From Bondarzewia mesenterica (Eukaryota; Basidiomycota; Agaricomycetes; Russulales; Bondarzewiaceae), in NCBI GenBank assembly GCA_004802705.1, contig SGPL01000167.1:1-58898 (forward strand): a DNA stretch of 58,898 bases, in the 5' to 3' direction. Positions 1 to 11,284 of this stretch are shown piece by piece. Position numbers and translations under genes: made by a program. The notes under the pieces were generated by a model. It did not search any database. It was not told where the DNA came from and worked only from the letters and a program-made list of their open reading frames with translations. Every line of letters starts with the position of its first letter. Position 1 is the first letter of the stretch.

Positions 1-599
1 CCTCGCATCCCACATCCTCGCCGTCGCATGGGCCCCCCTCCTCCTCCACCTCCTCCTCTCCTCCCTCGTCATGTGGTAACTCCGACCTCCGAACTCCGCA
101 CCCACGCGAGTCGCTCTCCTCTCGGGCGCCTCGCCAATGTCCAGCGGGAGGAAACGCGAGAGGATGTCCGTTTTATTTGTTATTGGGGGGGGGGAGAAGC
201 AAATCTGTTTTCAAATATTTCTCGTCCGGCGCTCGCAGAGCATACTTACTCCTCCTAATCGGCATCCACGCGTGCGTAGATACATACATACATACCGCGA
301 TTCAACCGGGCTTCGCATACGCGCATACATACCTTCTTGCCCGCACTCGTCCATCAGCAACGCGCGGATGACGACTGCGAATACGCCACGGATGGGTCTT
401 TCACATGATCATACAGCAGAGGTACAGTCCAGCTCCCGCATGAAGTGATCGAACTCTAGCATTCCAAAAAAAAAAATAGCGATCCCAGGTGCATATCATA
501 CAGTGACGCTCAAAGCACAAGAACCAGACAAAAAAGAGACACAAAGAATCCCGGACCCCAACCCATCGAATTCCACTCCCCCACGCTCACTGTCACAGC
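1..599. other. left-edge intergenic stretch
   Basis: I can support no gene here. The first 75 bases are a C/T-rich run of TCC/CTC triplets, a pure G run lies near 185-193, and a short ATAC repeat lies near 283-296. The open frames are short and have no splice partners or recognisable protein pattern. The right part is presumably the 3' flank of the minus-strand carbamoyl-phosphate synthase gene that ends at 600. Confidence 0.5.
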
Positions 600-2132
600 T
601 CAAGCAGCCACCGCGACCGGCCGCAAAGGCAACACTGCCTTCCTCAACACAGGCTCCACCTTCGCAGCGCCCATCGTGTCCTCGGTATCGAGTCCCCGCT
701 GCAGCTTCACGGCGCGACACTCCGCCACAAAGTCGGTGAACATCTGCAACCGCGGCCAAAGAAAGGTCAATCGCACGATCACACGCGCCGGGGAGATCAA
801 AACGCGAAAAAACGCACCTCGATGGTGTCGAGCGGGCCACCGGCGCTCTCGGGGTGGAACTGCACGCCCCACACGCGCTTGCCCGACGCCGCCGTCGACT
901 TGATACCCTCGACGGAGGAATCGTTGCAGTTGATGAAGAACGGTTCCCAACCCTGCGGGAAGGGGTCCTGGAGCTTCAGGGCGTATTGATGATTTTGACT
1001 GCACAAAGACAAAGACAGTGACAGCGGTGAGACGCTCGTCAGCTCCAAATCATAGGAAGAACGACGCACCTCGTGACATAGACCCGCCCAGCCTTGATAG
1101 ACCCAGACGACGCCAGCGCCAAAACCGGCTGGTTGTGTCCACGGTTCCCAAAGGTCATCCGGTACGCGTCCAATCCCGCCGCCATACCGATGATCTGGTG
1201 TCCCATACAGATCCCGAACACCGGCTTCGACCACTCCGCCAGCGTCCGACGCAGCTTCAGCGCCGCGTCCCAGCACTGCTGCGGGTCGCCCGGCCCGTTC
1301 GACAAGAACAGACCATCGTACTCGTCCCGCACGCGGTTGAAGTCGTAATTCCACGGCATCACCGTGACGGCCGCGCCGCGGCGGACGAGCGAGCGCAGGA
1401 TGTTGGCCTTGGCGCCAAAGTCGAGGACGGCGATCTGGACGTCGCCGGTGGGGTTGAGCACGTAGGGTTCTTTGGTCGAGATCTGGTCGACGAGGTTCTC
1501 CGCGCTCGGGTCCCAGTACGCGTGCGCGGCGGGTGCGGGCTGCGACGCGTCGGCGCCGCACGGCCAGACGTCCGAGGGTGGTCCCTTCGGTCGCGCAGGA
1601 GTCGGGTGATGGCGCGGGTGTCGACGCCGGTGATGCCTGGGACGTTGTAGCGGTTGCACCACGAGGCGAGGGATTCGACGGCGAGGTAATGGGAGTACTT
1701 CTCAGCCACGTCGGCGACGACGACACCCGCGCATTGAATGCCGGCAGATTCGAGGACGACACCAACGTCGCGGGCGTCGTTGGGGGCTTTGTTTTTGGGC
1801 ACACCGTAGTTGCCGATGAGAGGGGTGGTGAAAACGAGGATTTGACCGCGGTAGGAGGGGTCGGTCATCGACTCGGTGTCTGGGAAGCATATATGGATCA
1901 GCTTTTACTCTCGTGTGTGAATACAGCCGAGGAAGTAATGCGCACATGACGTGATGGAAGTGGAGAATACAGTTTCGCCATATATGCTTCGAGGGGCGCC
2001 AAAAGACCGCCCAGTAAACGACTGGCCAGTCTTCAGGTGAAGCACAGCAGGCAAGGTTGGTTTTGCAGAGCCAGCATGGGTAGCAAAGCCCCTATAGATA
2101 CGAGGGAGACGGATGAGAGAACGAGCTAACAT
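600..2132 (-). CDS. CPA1: carbamoyl-phosphate synthase, arginine-specific small subunit
   Basis: Glutaminase subunit that releases ammonia from glutamine for carbamoyl phosphate in arginine synthesis. Exons (minus) are 2132-1946, 1879-1070, 998-818 and 743-600. The N-terminus ([19 protein letters not shown]) looks like a mitochondrial presequence. The class I amidotransferase triad is visible: Cys in FGICMGHQ and His/Glu in GVQFHPE. Also seen are [30 protein letters not shown] and [10 protein letters not shown], all typical of this family. The exon sum is 1322 nt, two bases over a multiple of three. Homology jumps frame twice within about 40 bases (near 1586-1589 and 1553-1562), each time as if one extra base were present. 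The other motifs are intact, so I favour assembly errors over a pseudogene. The start is the first ATG after the leader uORF. Confidence 0.93.
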
Positions 2133-2145
2133 TGTGGTCGCTGGT

Positions 2146-2283
2146 TTAATGAACTGGCAAAGAAAAAACGAGGTCGCTGAGATAACTGAAGGAAGGCGTA
2201 GCCAATGATTAGCCTGGCGTTGGGAAGACACATAAACGATGAAAGCAGACGTACTCGTCACGCGTGAGCTTAATGTAAATCAT
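2146..2283 (-). promoter_or_regulatory. spliced upstream ORF, arginine attenuator peptide-like
   Basis: An upstream ORF in the CPA1 leader. Exons are 2283-2255 and 2185-2146; the intron, 2254-2186, is 69 nt with GTACGT donor, TTCAG acceptor and an internal CTAAT branch-like site. The joined frame is 22 codons plus TAA and contains TRDDYLSDLVF. The Neurospora arg-2 and yeast CPA1 attenuator peptides share a D-Y-(L/I)-S-D-H core and about the same length; with arginine they stall the ribosome at the uORF stop. Here the essential Asp and Y-L-S-D are kept, while the usual His and Trp positions read Leu and Phe. The stop lies 13 nt before the CPA1 ATG. Unspliced, the same ATG gives a different 24-codon peptide, and a second uORF (2233-2126) overlaps the CPA1 start. 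Confidence 0.75.
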
Positions 2284-2804
2284 AAACGGATGGGAGGTCC
2301 CAGTTGTTGGAGGATGTGGTGGTGGACCAACGAAGCGTTGAAAAAAAAAATGCAAATTCGAAGTGTCACTCAAGTGTCACCTTTTCTTCCCTCTTACGTC
2401 CTTTCACGTGATCGTGAGACTCCACTTGAACCTGCATACGCAGCCCTCCATCGTTGCGAACCCGTCTCCCGGTGCGATATGAATACCTCATAAGACAGGA
2501 ACGATTCACCTGACCCCATCGACGATTCCCATTCTTCTTCATGTCGATGTAAGTCCCGATGTCCCTGAGCAGAAGGCGTTGAAAGGCATCGTCAATGCCA
2601 GTGGAGAGCGTGCCTCTTATCGCCAAGGGTTCGAACGCCAGAGCAAAGTAACAGTGAGCATCTGCCGTTTCATGGTGATATGTATGGTGATACAGCATGT
2701 CCGGCCACCTCACGCAACCGACAACTTCAGAAGAATACCGATACGAAGTGGTGGCCGTAAGAAGAGTACGCATGGATAGTTTGAAACTCCCAAAGTTAAG
2801 CCGT
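2284..2804. other. intergenic, CPA1 promoter side
   Basis: This stretch lies between the CPA1 leader and the 3' end of the minus-strand F-box-like gene. A poly-A run at 2341-2350 (poly-T on the CPA1 strand) lies 57 nt upstream of the uORF ATG and may be a promoter tract. I see no gene; the minus-strand open frame at 2366-2773 has no recognisable pattern. Confidence 0.4.
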
Positions 2805-4800
2805 TCATACGTCCTGATCTACTTCCATAGCCAGTGACGAGCTCGGAGCGATGCAACTGGGTGTGTTCAGATCGGTGTATTCACTATATTCAGCCTGATC
2901 TGCACTCGTACTAGGGTAGGGAAGATCCTGGAACAGTGCCGAGAGACTGGTGAGCGAGTGGTTGTCCGATTCCCAGGATAGTAGGCGACGAGCAGCTGTG
3001 ATCAGATAAAATTGACCCTAGGTGACCCCAAAGCACAATTCAAAAAAAGGTTGCTCACCTTCGACTGCATAATCTATCGGCGATTCTGGTAATGAACGAG
3101 GGATAATTTCTGGAGGGCTGAGCAGTGATGCGAGTTGATCTGGAACATCTGAATCCCTTTTGAAGATGTCTGCATATTCCGGGACACGTCCGCGTGCTGG
3201 ATGATTAGTCAAGATTGAGTAAAATTTTGCAGAAGATCATATGCTGCCGCCTTACTCGACGATGAACTGCCTTGGTTGGACGGATGAGATTCATCGGAAC
3301 CGAATTCGTCAACAAGCGTGTTTGCCTCGCTATGAGTAATCGTGGCTTTCGCAGGCGCGGTCACATAGACTGAAGACAAGATAGCCGTTATCCACTGAAC
3401 AAACGATAGATACTCCAATAGCACTTACAATGTTTAGGCGGCTTGGGATATAATGGCCTATCATCAACTTCCACCTGGTGACCATCGAGCTCAAGCCTGA
3501 CGTCAAATTTCATTAAATCCCGTCGAAGGCAGTCGATATATAAAATCCTTGGAGCTGACGATTCAGCCAATCGCACAGTCCGTAGAGATGGCAATAGGCG
3601 TCTTCCAAGTACGTTTTGGATATTCCTCATAATGGCATCGATGCAACAATGGTCGTCCGAATAAGATGTTAAAGGAGGCCTGACAACGGTAATGGTGGTC
3701 AAATGACGATGAGTCATACGGGGTGTGTGAGGTGGGAGTGGACCGAGATGAAGGCCGCGCAGGGTGAAATGTTCGAGGTAAGGTATGTTATCGATAATGT
3801 GCCAAAAGTGAATCGGTGGTCCATCGTACGCGAACGAGCTAAATAGAGGTCGAGATTGTGATAGGCAGAGTTTCAGCTTCAGATAATTATGTGCCAGCGA
3901 ATTGACATCCACGATATGCGTCATCTTTACTCCAAGATGTTGCAGAGCAGGCAAGTCCCATGCCCAGACCTGCAGCGCGAACCCTCCCAGATCCAAAGTA
4001 TGTAGATGGGGGAGAGATACGGTAGAGGAAGCGGGCGATGGCCACGTCGTAGTGACCAACTGAGCCAGCTGCACATTGTCTGATTCGGGAGGTGGCAAGT
4101 GTCGTTGAGGGTTCGGGCTTGATAGCCCTTCTTCGTCGTTGGGGACTTCGCGCAGCTTTGTGAAGCGACATACTTCAAGCCAAGGCGCATGCATACATAA
4201 TCGCTCCACATGGTGGAGAAGAGGTGATAACTGTCCCACCAATTCTAGGCGCCGCAGTGTCCTTGAGCAGGTAGTAGTAACGGTCATAAACAGCTCGATA
4301 GGCACGTATATTGTCGCGTGCCTGGCGGTATCGTGTTCAGGTCTCAGCGTCACGGTACGCCACTGTACGGCTGACAACACAAGAATAACCAACCGAGTGC
4401 ACGCAGGAATCAACCCCCACATGTTATACTTTCCCCAGTTCCAGTCGCTCTGCAGGTACCAGCCAATTTCAAAATCAAGATCCATGCGACAAACGTACCA
4501 ACCAAGGTAGTGTCCGTTCATCTGAGATTTTCGGTGCAAGAGTCGTTCGGCAAGCGACTGAATGGTGTCGACATTGCATGAACGTAAGAGGATGAACTCG
4601 TAAAGGAATTCATCGGTAATTCCGTGAAACTGTCGTGAAACGAGGCTGAGAGCGCACTTGGTAACAAGGGAGCGTTCCATGGATCGAACAGTCATTGTGC
4701 GATCTTCGCACGAGATGGTGGTGTAGGTCGTATCGAAAACGCACAACGCTACTGTAGCGTGACGGATAATTTCGCGGATAAGCTCTGCAGGAAGAGACAT
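2805..4800 (-). CDS. F-box-like domain protein
   Basis: Four exons (minus): 4800-3429, 3369-3256, 3196-3059 and 2995-2805; the lengths sum to 605 codons. The N-terminus MSLPAELIREIIRHAT, followed by ALSLVSRQFHGITDEFLY, is the F-box-like pattern that is widely expanded in Agaricomycetes. The middle holds leucine-spaced segments (SLPHLHTLDLGGF, YLEHFTLRGLHLG) suggesting irregular leucine-rich repeats. The C-terminal exons are polar and acidic and end in MEVDQDV. F-box proteins normally bring substrates to an SCF ubiquitin ligase; no substrate can be named. The last exon is short and was found by splice phase, so the tail is less certain than the body. Confidence 0.75.
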
Positions 4801-5403
4801 CTTGATGAACGAGCTTCGAGGATAGGCCTATGAGATCAAATGTAGCTGATCCGAGGTAGTATACGGGGCGTATGCTCTAGTTACGATTGATCATCATTAT
4901 CCGTTATATACAGCAACTCGAAGGTAGCCAAAATCCGACGTACTCACTGTGGCGCTAGAGGCTATTGGGAGATCCTGGGAGATCCTCCTCACCACTGACG
5001 TAGGGAAGACTGACTGGAGAGCGAGTAAAAGAACAAGGCAATCGGGAGCACAAAGAATCACAGCCCAAGAATTAACGTTTAGTGGCAAGATGGCCTTGAG
5101 ATGGCCCAAAAGGAGGAGCTATTGTCTGCTATTGTATATGCATGAGCCAGTGCCGGCCCGGTACCATCATGATAGGCCATCATTTCGCGAGGAAGAGTGT
5201 GTGACTTGAGTGTGATCGAAGAGCGTCACATTTATGTCACTCACATATCTGTGACAGGTCGGAAGCAGCATGCGACTGCCATGCGTGCGACGGTCTTTGA
5301 AACTTCAATATTTTAATGTCGAACGCAATGTCATGCTTTTCTGAATCCCCCCACTCAACTATCCATTGCCTTGTGTTCTGTTCAAGTGCTGAGGCCTGCT
5401 GAA
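4801..5403. other. divergent intergenic region
   Basis: Shared upstream region of the F-box-like gene (minus) and the dehydrogenase (plus). I see no coding pattern. It holds repeated GTGTGACTTGAGTGTGA-like and GTCAC words around 5197-5255 but no clear TATA box at a usual distance. Confidence 0.4.
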
Positions 5404-6514
5404 ATGGATCTTGACTTGAAAGGAGTACATGTATTGGTTACCGGTACGCGCTCGCTGTACGCGACTCATCTCTGACGCATGTCAAGTGTGTATCCTGGTA
5501 TTTTCATAGGTGCAAGCGGAGGAATTGGTCTCGATACCACCCGCATCTTTCTAGGTAATTGAACTCCTTCTTTTCCTCCTTTATGGATGACTCACGCGTT
5601 TAATTACGCGTCATCGACGCGTAGAACAAGGCGCGAACGTGACCGCCCACTTCCGTACTAGCGACGCGACCCTCCAGCCTCTGCTCGACACTTATGGCTC
5701 TGAGCACCTCCATCTGGCATCTGCGTCCCTCTCGCATGAACTTGATGTCCGAGCTCTCTTCATCGCGCTGACTTCCTCCGATAATCCTTTTGGCCCCATC
5801 GAAATACTGATCGTGAATCACGGTGAATACGCCTCCGCTGACGCTCCGGTGAAGGATATGACGCTCGATCAGTGGAATAACACGATCAAGTCAAACTTAA
5901 CTTCTTCATTTTTGGTTGTGAGAGAGTACCTGCTCGCGTTGGAGAAGGGGATCAAGGGGGGGATCGAGGAAGGGCAATTTGGACAGCGGGCGGCTATCAT
6001 CTTAGTGGGGAGCACCGCGGGGAAGTATGGTGAAGCGGGACATGCAGATTATTCTGCGTCCAAAAGCGGTGCGTACTGACTTGCATACTTGTAGCACTTA
6101 CATTATGGTGCTGATTTACGGACAGCGATGATGTACGGTCTTACGTTGTCCTTGAAGAACGAGATAGTGAGAATCGCACCGAAGGGACGCGTCAATTGTG
6201 TTGCTCCGGGATGGACGAAGACGCCGATGGCAGCAGATGCGCTTCAGCAACCGATGATTATGTACCGTGCTTTAGCAACGTACGCGTATTCTATGGTCAC
6301 ACATTCTCGATTATCTCCTGCTCAATACTTCTTGTTCCTTAGAACTCCTCTCAAGAAGGTTGCTGAACCTAATGACATTGCCAATCAGATCGTGCTCCTT
6401 GCATCTTCGACGGTCTCTGGGCATGTCACGGGACAGGTCCTGATGATCGAAGGCGGTATGGAAGGAAGGCTCCTCAATTTACCTCACGATCTGGATCTAC
6501 CGGGAGAGATCTAA
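5404..6514 (+). CDS. short-chain dehydrogenase/reductase (classical SDR)
   Basis: NAD(P)-dependent oxidoreductase of the classical SDR type, similar in layout to 3-oxoacyl-ACP reductases. Exons are 5404-5443, 5510-5554, 5625-6068, 6126-6279 and 6343-6514 (284 residues). The nucleotide-binding glycine motif TGASGGIG is split by intron 1. IVNHGEYAS occupies the NNAG position. The catalytic Ser is in ILVGSTAGKYG and the Tyr/Lys pair in DYSASKS. The C-terminus has the usual VSGHVTGQVLMIEGG. The substrate cannot be deduced. The start is chosen because it places the glycine motif about 13 residues in, as usual for this family. Confidence 0.9.
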
Positions 6515-7581
6515 CTGAAGTGTCAAGACAAGTGAGATGTACCCTGATGTACATTGGTATTCCCGGTGTCCGGAACGCTGCCGGCACACCTCAGACGGAA
6601 GATGTGCAGGACATTTATTTTTGATTTCCGTGTACCGGAGTATATGAAGGACAAGATGGGGTTGGCTACTGGATAGATTCGATCACAAAGTAGGTGCATT
6701 CATCCGCCAGTCTACCAATCATGCCTATGATATGTCCAACCAAGCCTATCATTTTAGGACTATGTATGTGTAGCAAACCTGCGATCTCCTCGCGTCGTCT
6801 CCTCTCTTGACATATCGCATTTTAACCGTCAGTCAATTCTTGTAAGTTCTGACGCTCCCGATTCTTTGGTGTGCCAATCGCTCGCACGTGAGTACCATGC
6901 AATCATCGTTTTTGCTAAGTAGTCTAGGCAAATCCAGTTTTCGTGAGCATGCCGATGGAGGGATCCAATATTAGCTTTCACCCAGCACTCCCACATACCG
7001 CCAGATACCAACCAAAATATATGTTCTCGGTTCGTAACTCGTGCCCAGCGAGCAGAAAATCTTTAGGCAAATACGACGTCCCCCGTGAAGAGGGCACCAC
7101 CGAGACACATGCCTTGCACCTGACCGACAGGGACCATAACTGACTGGACAAGATCGCAATCGTAGTACATCGACAAAAAGGACTGCTATTGCAAATCGAG
7201 AGAGGGCCACTATTATACATTGAGAAATAGGATCGCTATTGTACAAAATAAAGAGTGAAGCTGACCGTATGCAACGAAAGACAAAATATATCTCTGGATG
7301 GGAGGGGAGGGGAATGAAAAATGAAGCACTACCTGGTGAAGTGAGAGTGTAAGTCGGGCTGAGAGGGCGCGCGGACGCCCAACCGATCGCTGCCTCGCCG
7401 GAGAGCCGAGAACATGCGGGAAAAAAAAAGCAAAACACAGGAATATAGATTGAAGAACGCAGTACATGTATTGGAAGAAATTTTGGAAAAATCTCCGCAG
7501 GAGACATGGTTTTGAGCCTCTGAGCTCATTCCCGGTCCGACCTGCGTGCAATGACTAACACCGGACTAAAGGAGGTGCTCT
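6515..7581. other. intergenic between convergent genes
   Basis: 3' flanks of the dehydrogenase (plus) and the P450 (minus). The minus strand has an open frame at 6971-7507 with hydrophobic runs, but it lacks splice structure, has no recognisable motif and overlaps other frames of similar length. I do not call it a gene. Confidence 0.45.
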
Positions 7582-10248
7582 TCATACAGCTTCTGACCTT
7601 ACAGCCTCGTCCCCCATTCTGACCCATAAACCTTCCTGCAGATGCAGCGGGAAGTTAGCATACATTAACTCCAGAGCGGATATCAAGATACATGCCGAAC
7701 AGTACAGCGTCAAGTGCGCCTTGGGCCTTATTTTCTCCCTAGCCTGTCGCCCGCCGGCCTCGGCCCAAACAGCGGGTGGAAGTGACGAGGCAGGCTGTGC
7801 ATCTGTAGCAAGTTCAATTGAAGAGAATGTCTGTAGCAGGCGAACGAGCATCAGGGAAACCTCGTTGTACGCGAACTATCGGCACCCTGGTCAGGGATAG
7901 TTGAGAAAGAACAGTTGGAATTGAGGGCGATCACCTGTTGGCCAAGGCAAATTCGTGGTCCAGCGCTGAACGGAAGAAAGATGAAGGGATTCGCGGTGAG
8001 GTATTTATGCACGCGTTCATCGAGAAAGCGGTCGGGGTCAAATTCGAGCGCTGAAGAATGTGATGCTCAGTTCGAGCCGCTGAGGGTGAAAAGAGAAATC
8101 ATAGACCATCAGGGCCCCAAAGGTCCGTTCGACGGTGCATCAAGAAAACCGAAAAGAGAACGCTGAAGAAAGACATGAAGACAGTGCATATGAATAGATG
8201 TTGAGAAAATTTACCGCGAGCCGGCCGGTACGAAAAACGGCTTCTGGCCAGGCATTCTCGAAGGCCATATGGTGTCCTCGAGGGAAAGTCTGCAAAATAT
8301 GATTAACTGGGGCACCGAATTCCACACCAAAGTACGCGTCGTACCTCATGTTGAAGGGGCTACGTGAAATGAACATTAGACCAAGCCAATTTGCATATTA
8401 ATCTCCACACTCACACAGGTGGGTACAACCTCAAAGTTTCTGCAACCCACGATGGTCTCAATGGCGCGCTGAATGAAGTCAACAGGAAGGGCTCACCGTT
8501 TATCACGGCTCTCAAGTATCTCATATCTCGCAAATCTTCTTGTGTTGGTCGGCGAGCATCTCCGATCTTGACCGAGATCTCTTCGCGAAGGCGTTGGAGG
8601 ACGTTGGGGTGCTGGGACAACATGTATACGGTGAATGTGAGCGTACTCGCAGTCTGAAACGTGTGTCAATTGAATTCAGTGATATCAATGGCTGATTCGA
8701 ACAGTATCACGGCCAGCCAACATGATGTTGAGCGTCTCATCCTTAATAATGGAGTAGTCTGGAATTTGCTGATGAGTAGCTCGAAGTAAGTGATGAAATC
8801 AGACTATACCTTCGGTAAGGTTGACCAGATGATCCAACAATGTCTCCGCCGCCTCCTCCAACTCTTCACCCAGTCCGATAGGCTTCTTTCTCTTCTTAGA
8901 AATCGCCTCTTTTACGATAGGCTCTACGAATTCATTGATGACTTCCATGTCCATGTTTGTCTTGTCTTCCCAAAATTCCCACAACGGCCAGGCATTACCG
9001 AAGCGCGAGCGCGACGCCATACTCGACTGAGCGTCTGCAAAAGCACGCGCGAAGGCATCGGATGATTGATCGTCAGCAGACTCCCCCCTAGATGAGGCGG
9101 GGTAAGGAAGGCCTATGGAAAGTGAGCGTGCATCGATTCCAAAGAGAAATTCAGTCGCGGAGTCCAGGGTGAACCGAGACACGAGGTCCTAGAGCGGTTG
9201 GCGCTCAAACAGTGAATTGCGAGCGAAGATGAATGGAAGCCTACTTGAAAATCGACAGCGTGACCTTCACGCAGGCGTGTTGTCATTTGCACGATTGCGT
9301 CTTCCGCATGCCGGTTAAAGATATCAAAATGACTGATCCGGTCTCTACTGAAAAATGGACGAGTCATGCCGCGGTGAAACCTGGTATCGGAAGTGTCAAC
9401 GTAGAAAATGAGAACGTGCGAAAAATACAACAACGCACTTCCACAGATCGCCTTCAATGGGAAAGTTGAAGGTAACTCAGTCACTGGTGCATCGTAGAGT
9501 AAATCAAGTAACTACCACGAACCGTCGGAATTGAAAACACCCTTTCCAAGCATTGACTTCACCATAGAATCAAATATTTCGCCTGAGCCATAGCCAACTG
9601 TGCAATTCCGCTTCACGACAAACATACGACCACTTACCCTTCTCAAAATTGCGAAAATTGGTCGATAATATGGCCTTAATATAGTCAGGTTCGTCGGTCA
9701 TAATCTAATGTCTCCAACGTCAGCCCATTTAGGTGATGAATAGAGAAAGCGACATTACCCTTCTCTCAAACATGGCATACACCGAATGGGTGTGCCCATA
9801 GACGTCGATGAAATTCAGTACCCGGTCGCCTAACAGGCAGCAACTAGTAAGTTAATGATGAAAAATGAGAGAAAGATTCAGTGATACCAGGATATGCCAG
9901 CGGAGCGTGACGCAACATGTCGCGAATAATATCCATGCCTCCGGGCCACTTGTACGCAATCAGAGGGGGGAGCAATGCGCCGCACGCTCTGGCCCGGATC
10001 CTCTGGGAAATCTCCTTGGCATATAGATTTACGAGAAAATAAACAGGAAGAGACAATAAAAGCAGCAGTGACTGAAACCAGAGGGGTATGTAAAGATTGA
10101 AAGCGATATCAAGGCGGAGACCATTGATGAAAAGATACCCAATTGCCGGCGGAAGAAGCAGATTTGGCAAGCAGGAAAGGATGTAACGAGGACCTGGGGT
10201 GATTTTAATTGTCCTTAACCTCGAATACATGACGATGGTGCAGCACAA
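7582..10248 (-). CDS. cytochrome P450, CYP63-like
   Basis: Haem monooxygenase, probably anchored in the ER membrane. I reconstruct 16 exons (minus): 10248-9888, 9829-9759, 9704-9638, 9582-9523, 9451-9439, 9380-9245, 9188-8810, 8758-8703, 8653-8497, 8439-8415, 8359-8345, 8289-8215, 8162-8107, 8050-7935, 7875-7696 and 7635-7582 (606 residues). The N-terminus has two hydrophobic stretches. Seen in order: [26 protein letters not shown], the I-helix [17 protein letters not shown] (ExxR), [13 protein letters not shown], and the haem loop [15 protein letters not shown] with its Cys. This order matches CYP63, a white-rot P450 family linked to alkane and xenobiotic oxidation. Exons of 13 and 15 nt occur, and the last intron (7695-7636) needs a GC donor. 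The start could also be Met7. Confidence 0.92.
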
Positions 10249-10717
10249 ACAGTTAGCAAGAGCCGGTGCAGAGAATAATCAGTATCGAGTTCGACAGAGT
10301 TCGACCAATGCGCACGCAGGTTAAGCAATAATTGCTACCGCCTGCGGGAGATATCGACGGCAGTCAGTGTGTTTATATGTGGCCCTTATTTTCTATAGAC
10401 TGTCATGTTACCATCAATAATGCAGAGTGATGGAACTTGGATGGAACCTGCAATGGGCCGGAATAGTTGCTGCGTAATGGAACGAGTGAGCGCTGTTGAG
10501 TTCCCCAATCAGGAACTCGACGCGTCTTATCGGGCCTACGGCGGCAGTCATTGTTTGGAAGTCCGCGAATTTGGTCTGAGCCGGAGACGGAATTTTTTTT
10601 TTCTACGACCACCTTGCCACCACCGTTCAAAACTTCAGATCTTCAGACACTGTTTCTCTGAGCATTGTTACCCAGTCGAACCTTAGAAACCTTTAATCTC
10701 AGCTTCGATTTTTTAGG
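10249..10717. other. P450 upstream region
   Basis: Upstream of the minus-strand P450 and of the possible small plus-strand ORF. Open frames on both strands at 10403-10686 overlap each other and have no recognised pattern. No gene is called. Confidence 0.35.
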
Positions 10718-11224
10718 ATGAGACCAGACCTGCCTTTTGGCTTGGTAAAGTACCTATTGAACTCGTTACTGCTAGCGAATTCTCCAACGATCTCCAGGGT
10801 CACGAAGTTTCAAGGTAAGCTGTCCACTTATCGTAAATGGAACCACTGATTACCAGGACTCAGGATCCGTCAATGAAAAGTGGACACCGTCGTCAAGCTA
10901 CGTCGACAGAATGCAGGGCATGCCGCCCGGCGAGCACCTATTTATCCACCTGCAAGAGTGCCTGCAGTTGATCTATTCCGTAAGAAGCCGCAAGCTGGTG
11001 TACATCTGCTTTATTCTCAGCACGCTCGATGTATTGTACAACACACATTTCAATTATCATAGGTTCCTGCCAAAGATGCTGAGGTGCAATTCCCAGAAAC
11101 TTTGTCTCAGTCTCATGTCTCGGCGAAGGAACGTCGTAATCCCTCTCGTCTTCCATCACTATCTCATGCGTCGCATCAAATCCCGACAGTAATTACAGAT
11201 TTTAGACCAAACCAGACCAGTTGA
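10718..11224 (+). CDS. possible small spliced protein, unknown
   Basis: I do not recognise this. A three-exon reading keeps phase throughout: ATG at 10718 up to the donor GTAAGC near 10816, an exon containing SVNEKWTPSSSYVDRMQGMP up to the donor GTAAGAAG at about 10980, then VPAKDAEVQFPETLSQSH to TGA at 11222-11224. It gives roughly 125 residues. The first exon also reads sensibly in another frame (FWLGKVPIELVTASEFSN), so the start and first junction are unsure, or this is a remnant of a larger gene. No domain is visible. Confidence 0.3.
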
Positions 11225-11284
11225 CAACTTGAATACAGCGCATCTACTGTCTTCTCTTTTTGGAAACATCATGCACCGAGAACG

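Noticed and set aside
797..1662. Long overlapping frames on both strands across CPA1
   Set aside because: They are shadows of a GC-rich coding exon; only pieces matching the amidotransferase family were used.
2209..2283. The unspliced 24-codon uORF taken as the attenuator peptide
   Set aside because: Its sequence lacks the D-Y-L-S-D core; the spliced form restores it exactly, so the unspliced frame is at most a regulatory alternative.
6971..7507. 178-residue minus-strand open frame with hydrophobic runs
   Set aside because: It has no splice structure, motif or neighbour support; overlapping frames of similar length suggest chance openness in the P450 3' flank.
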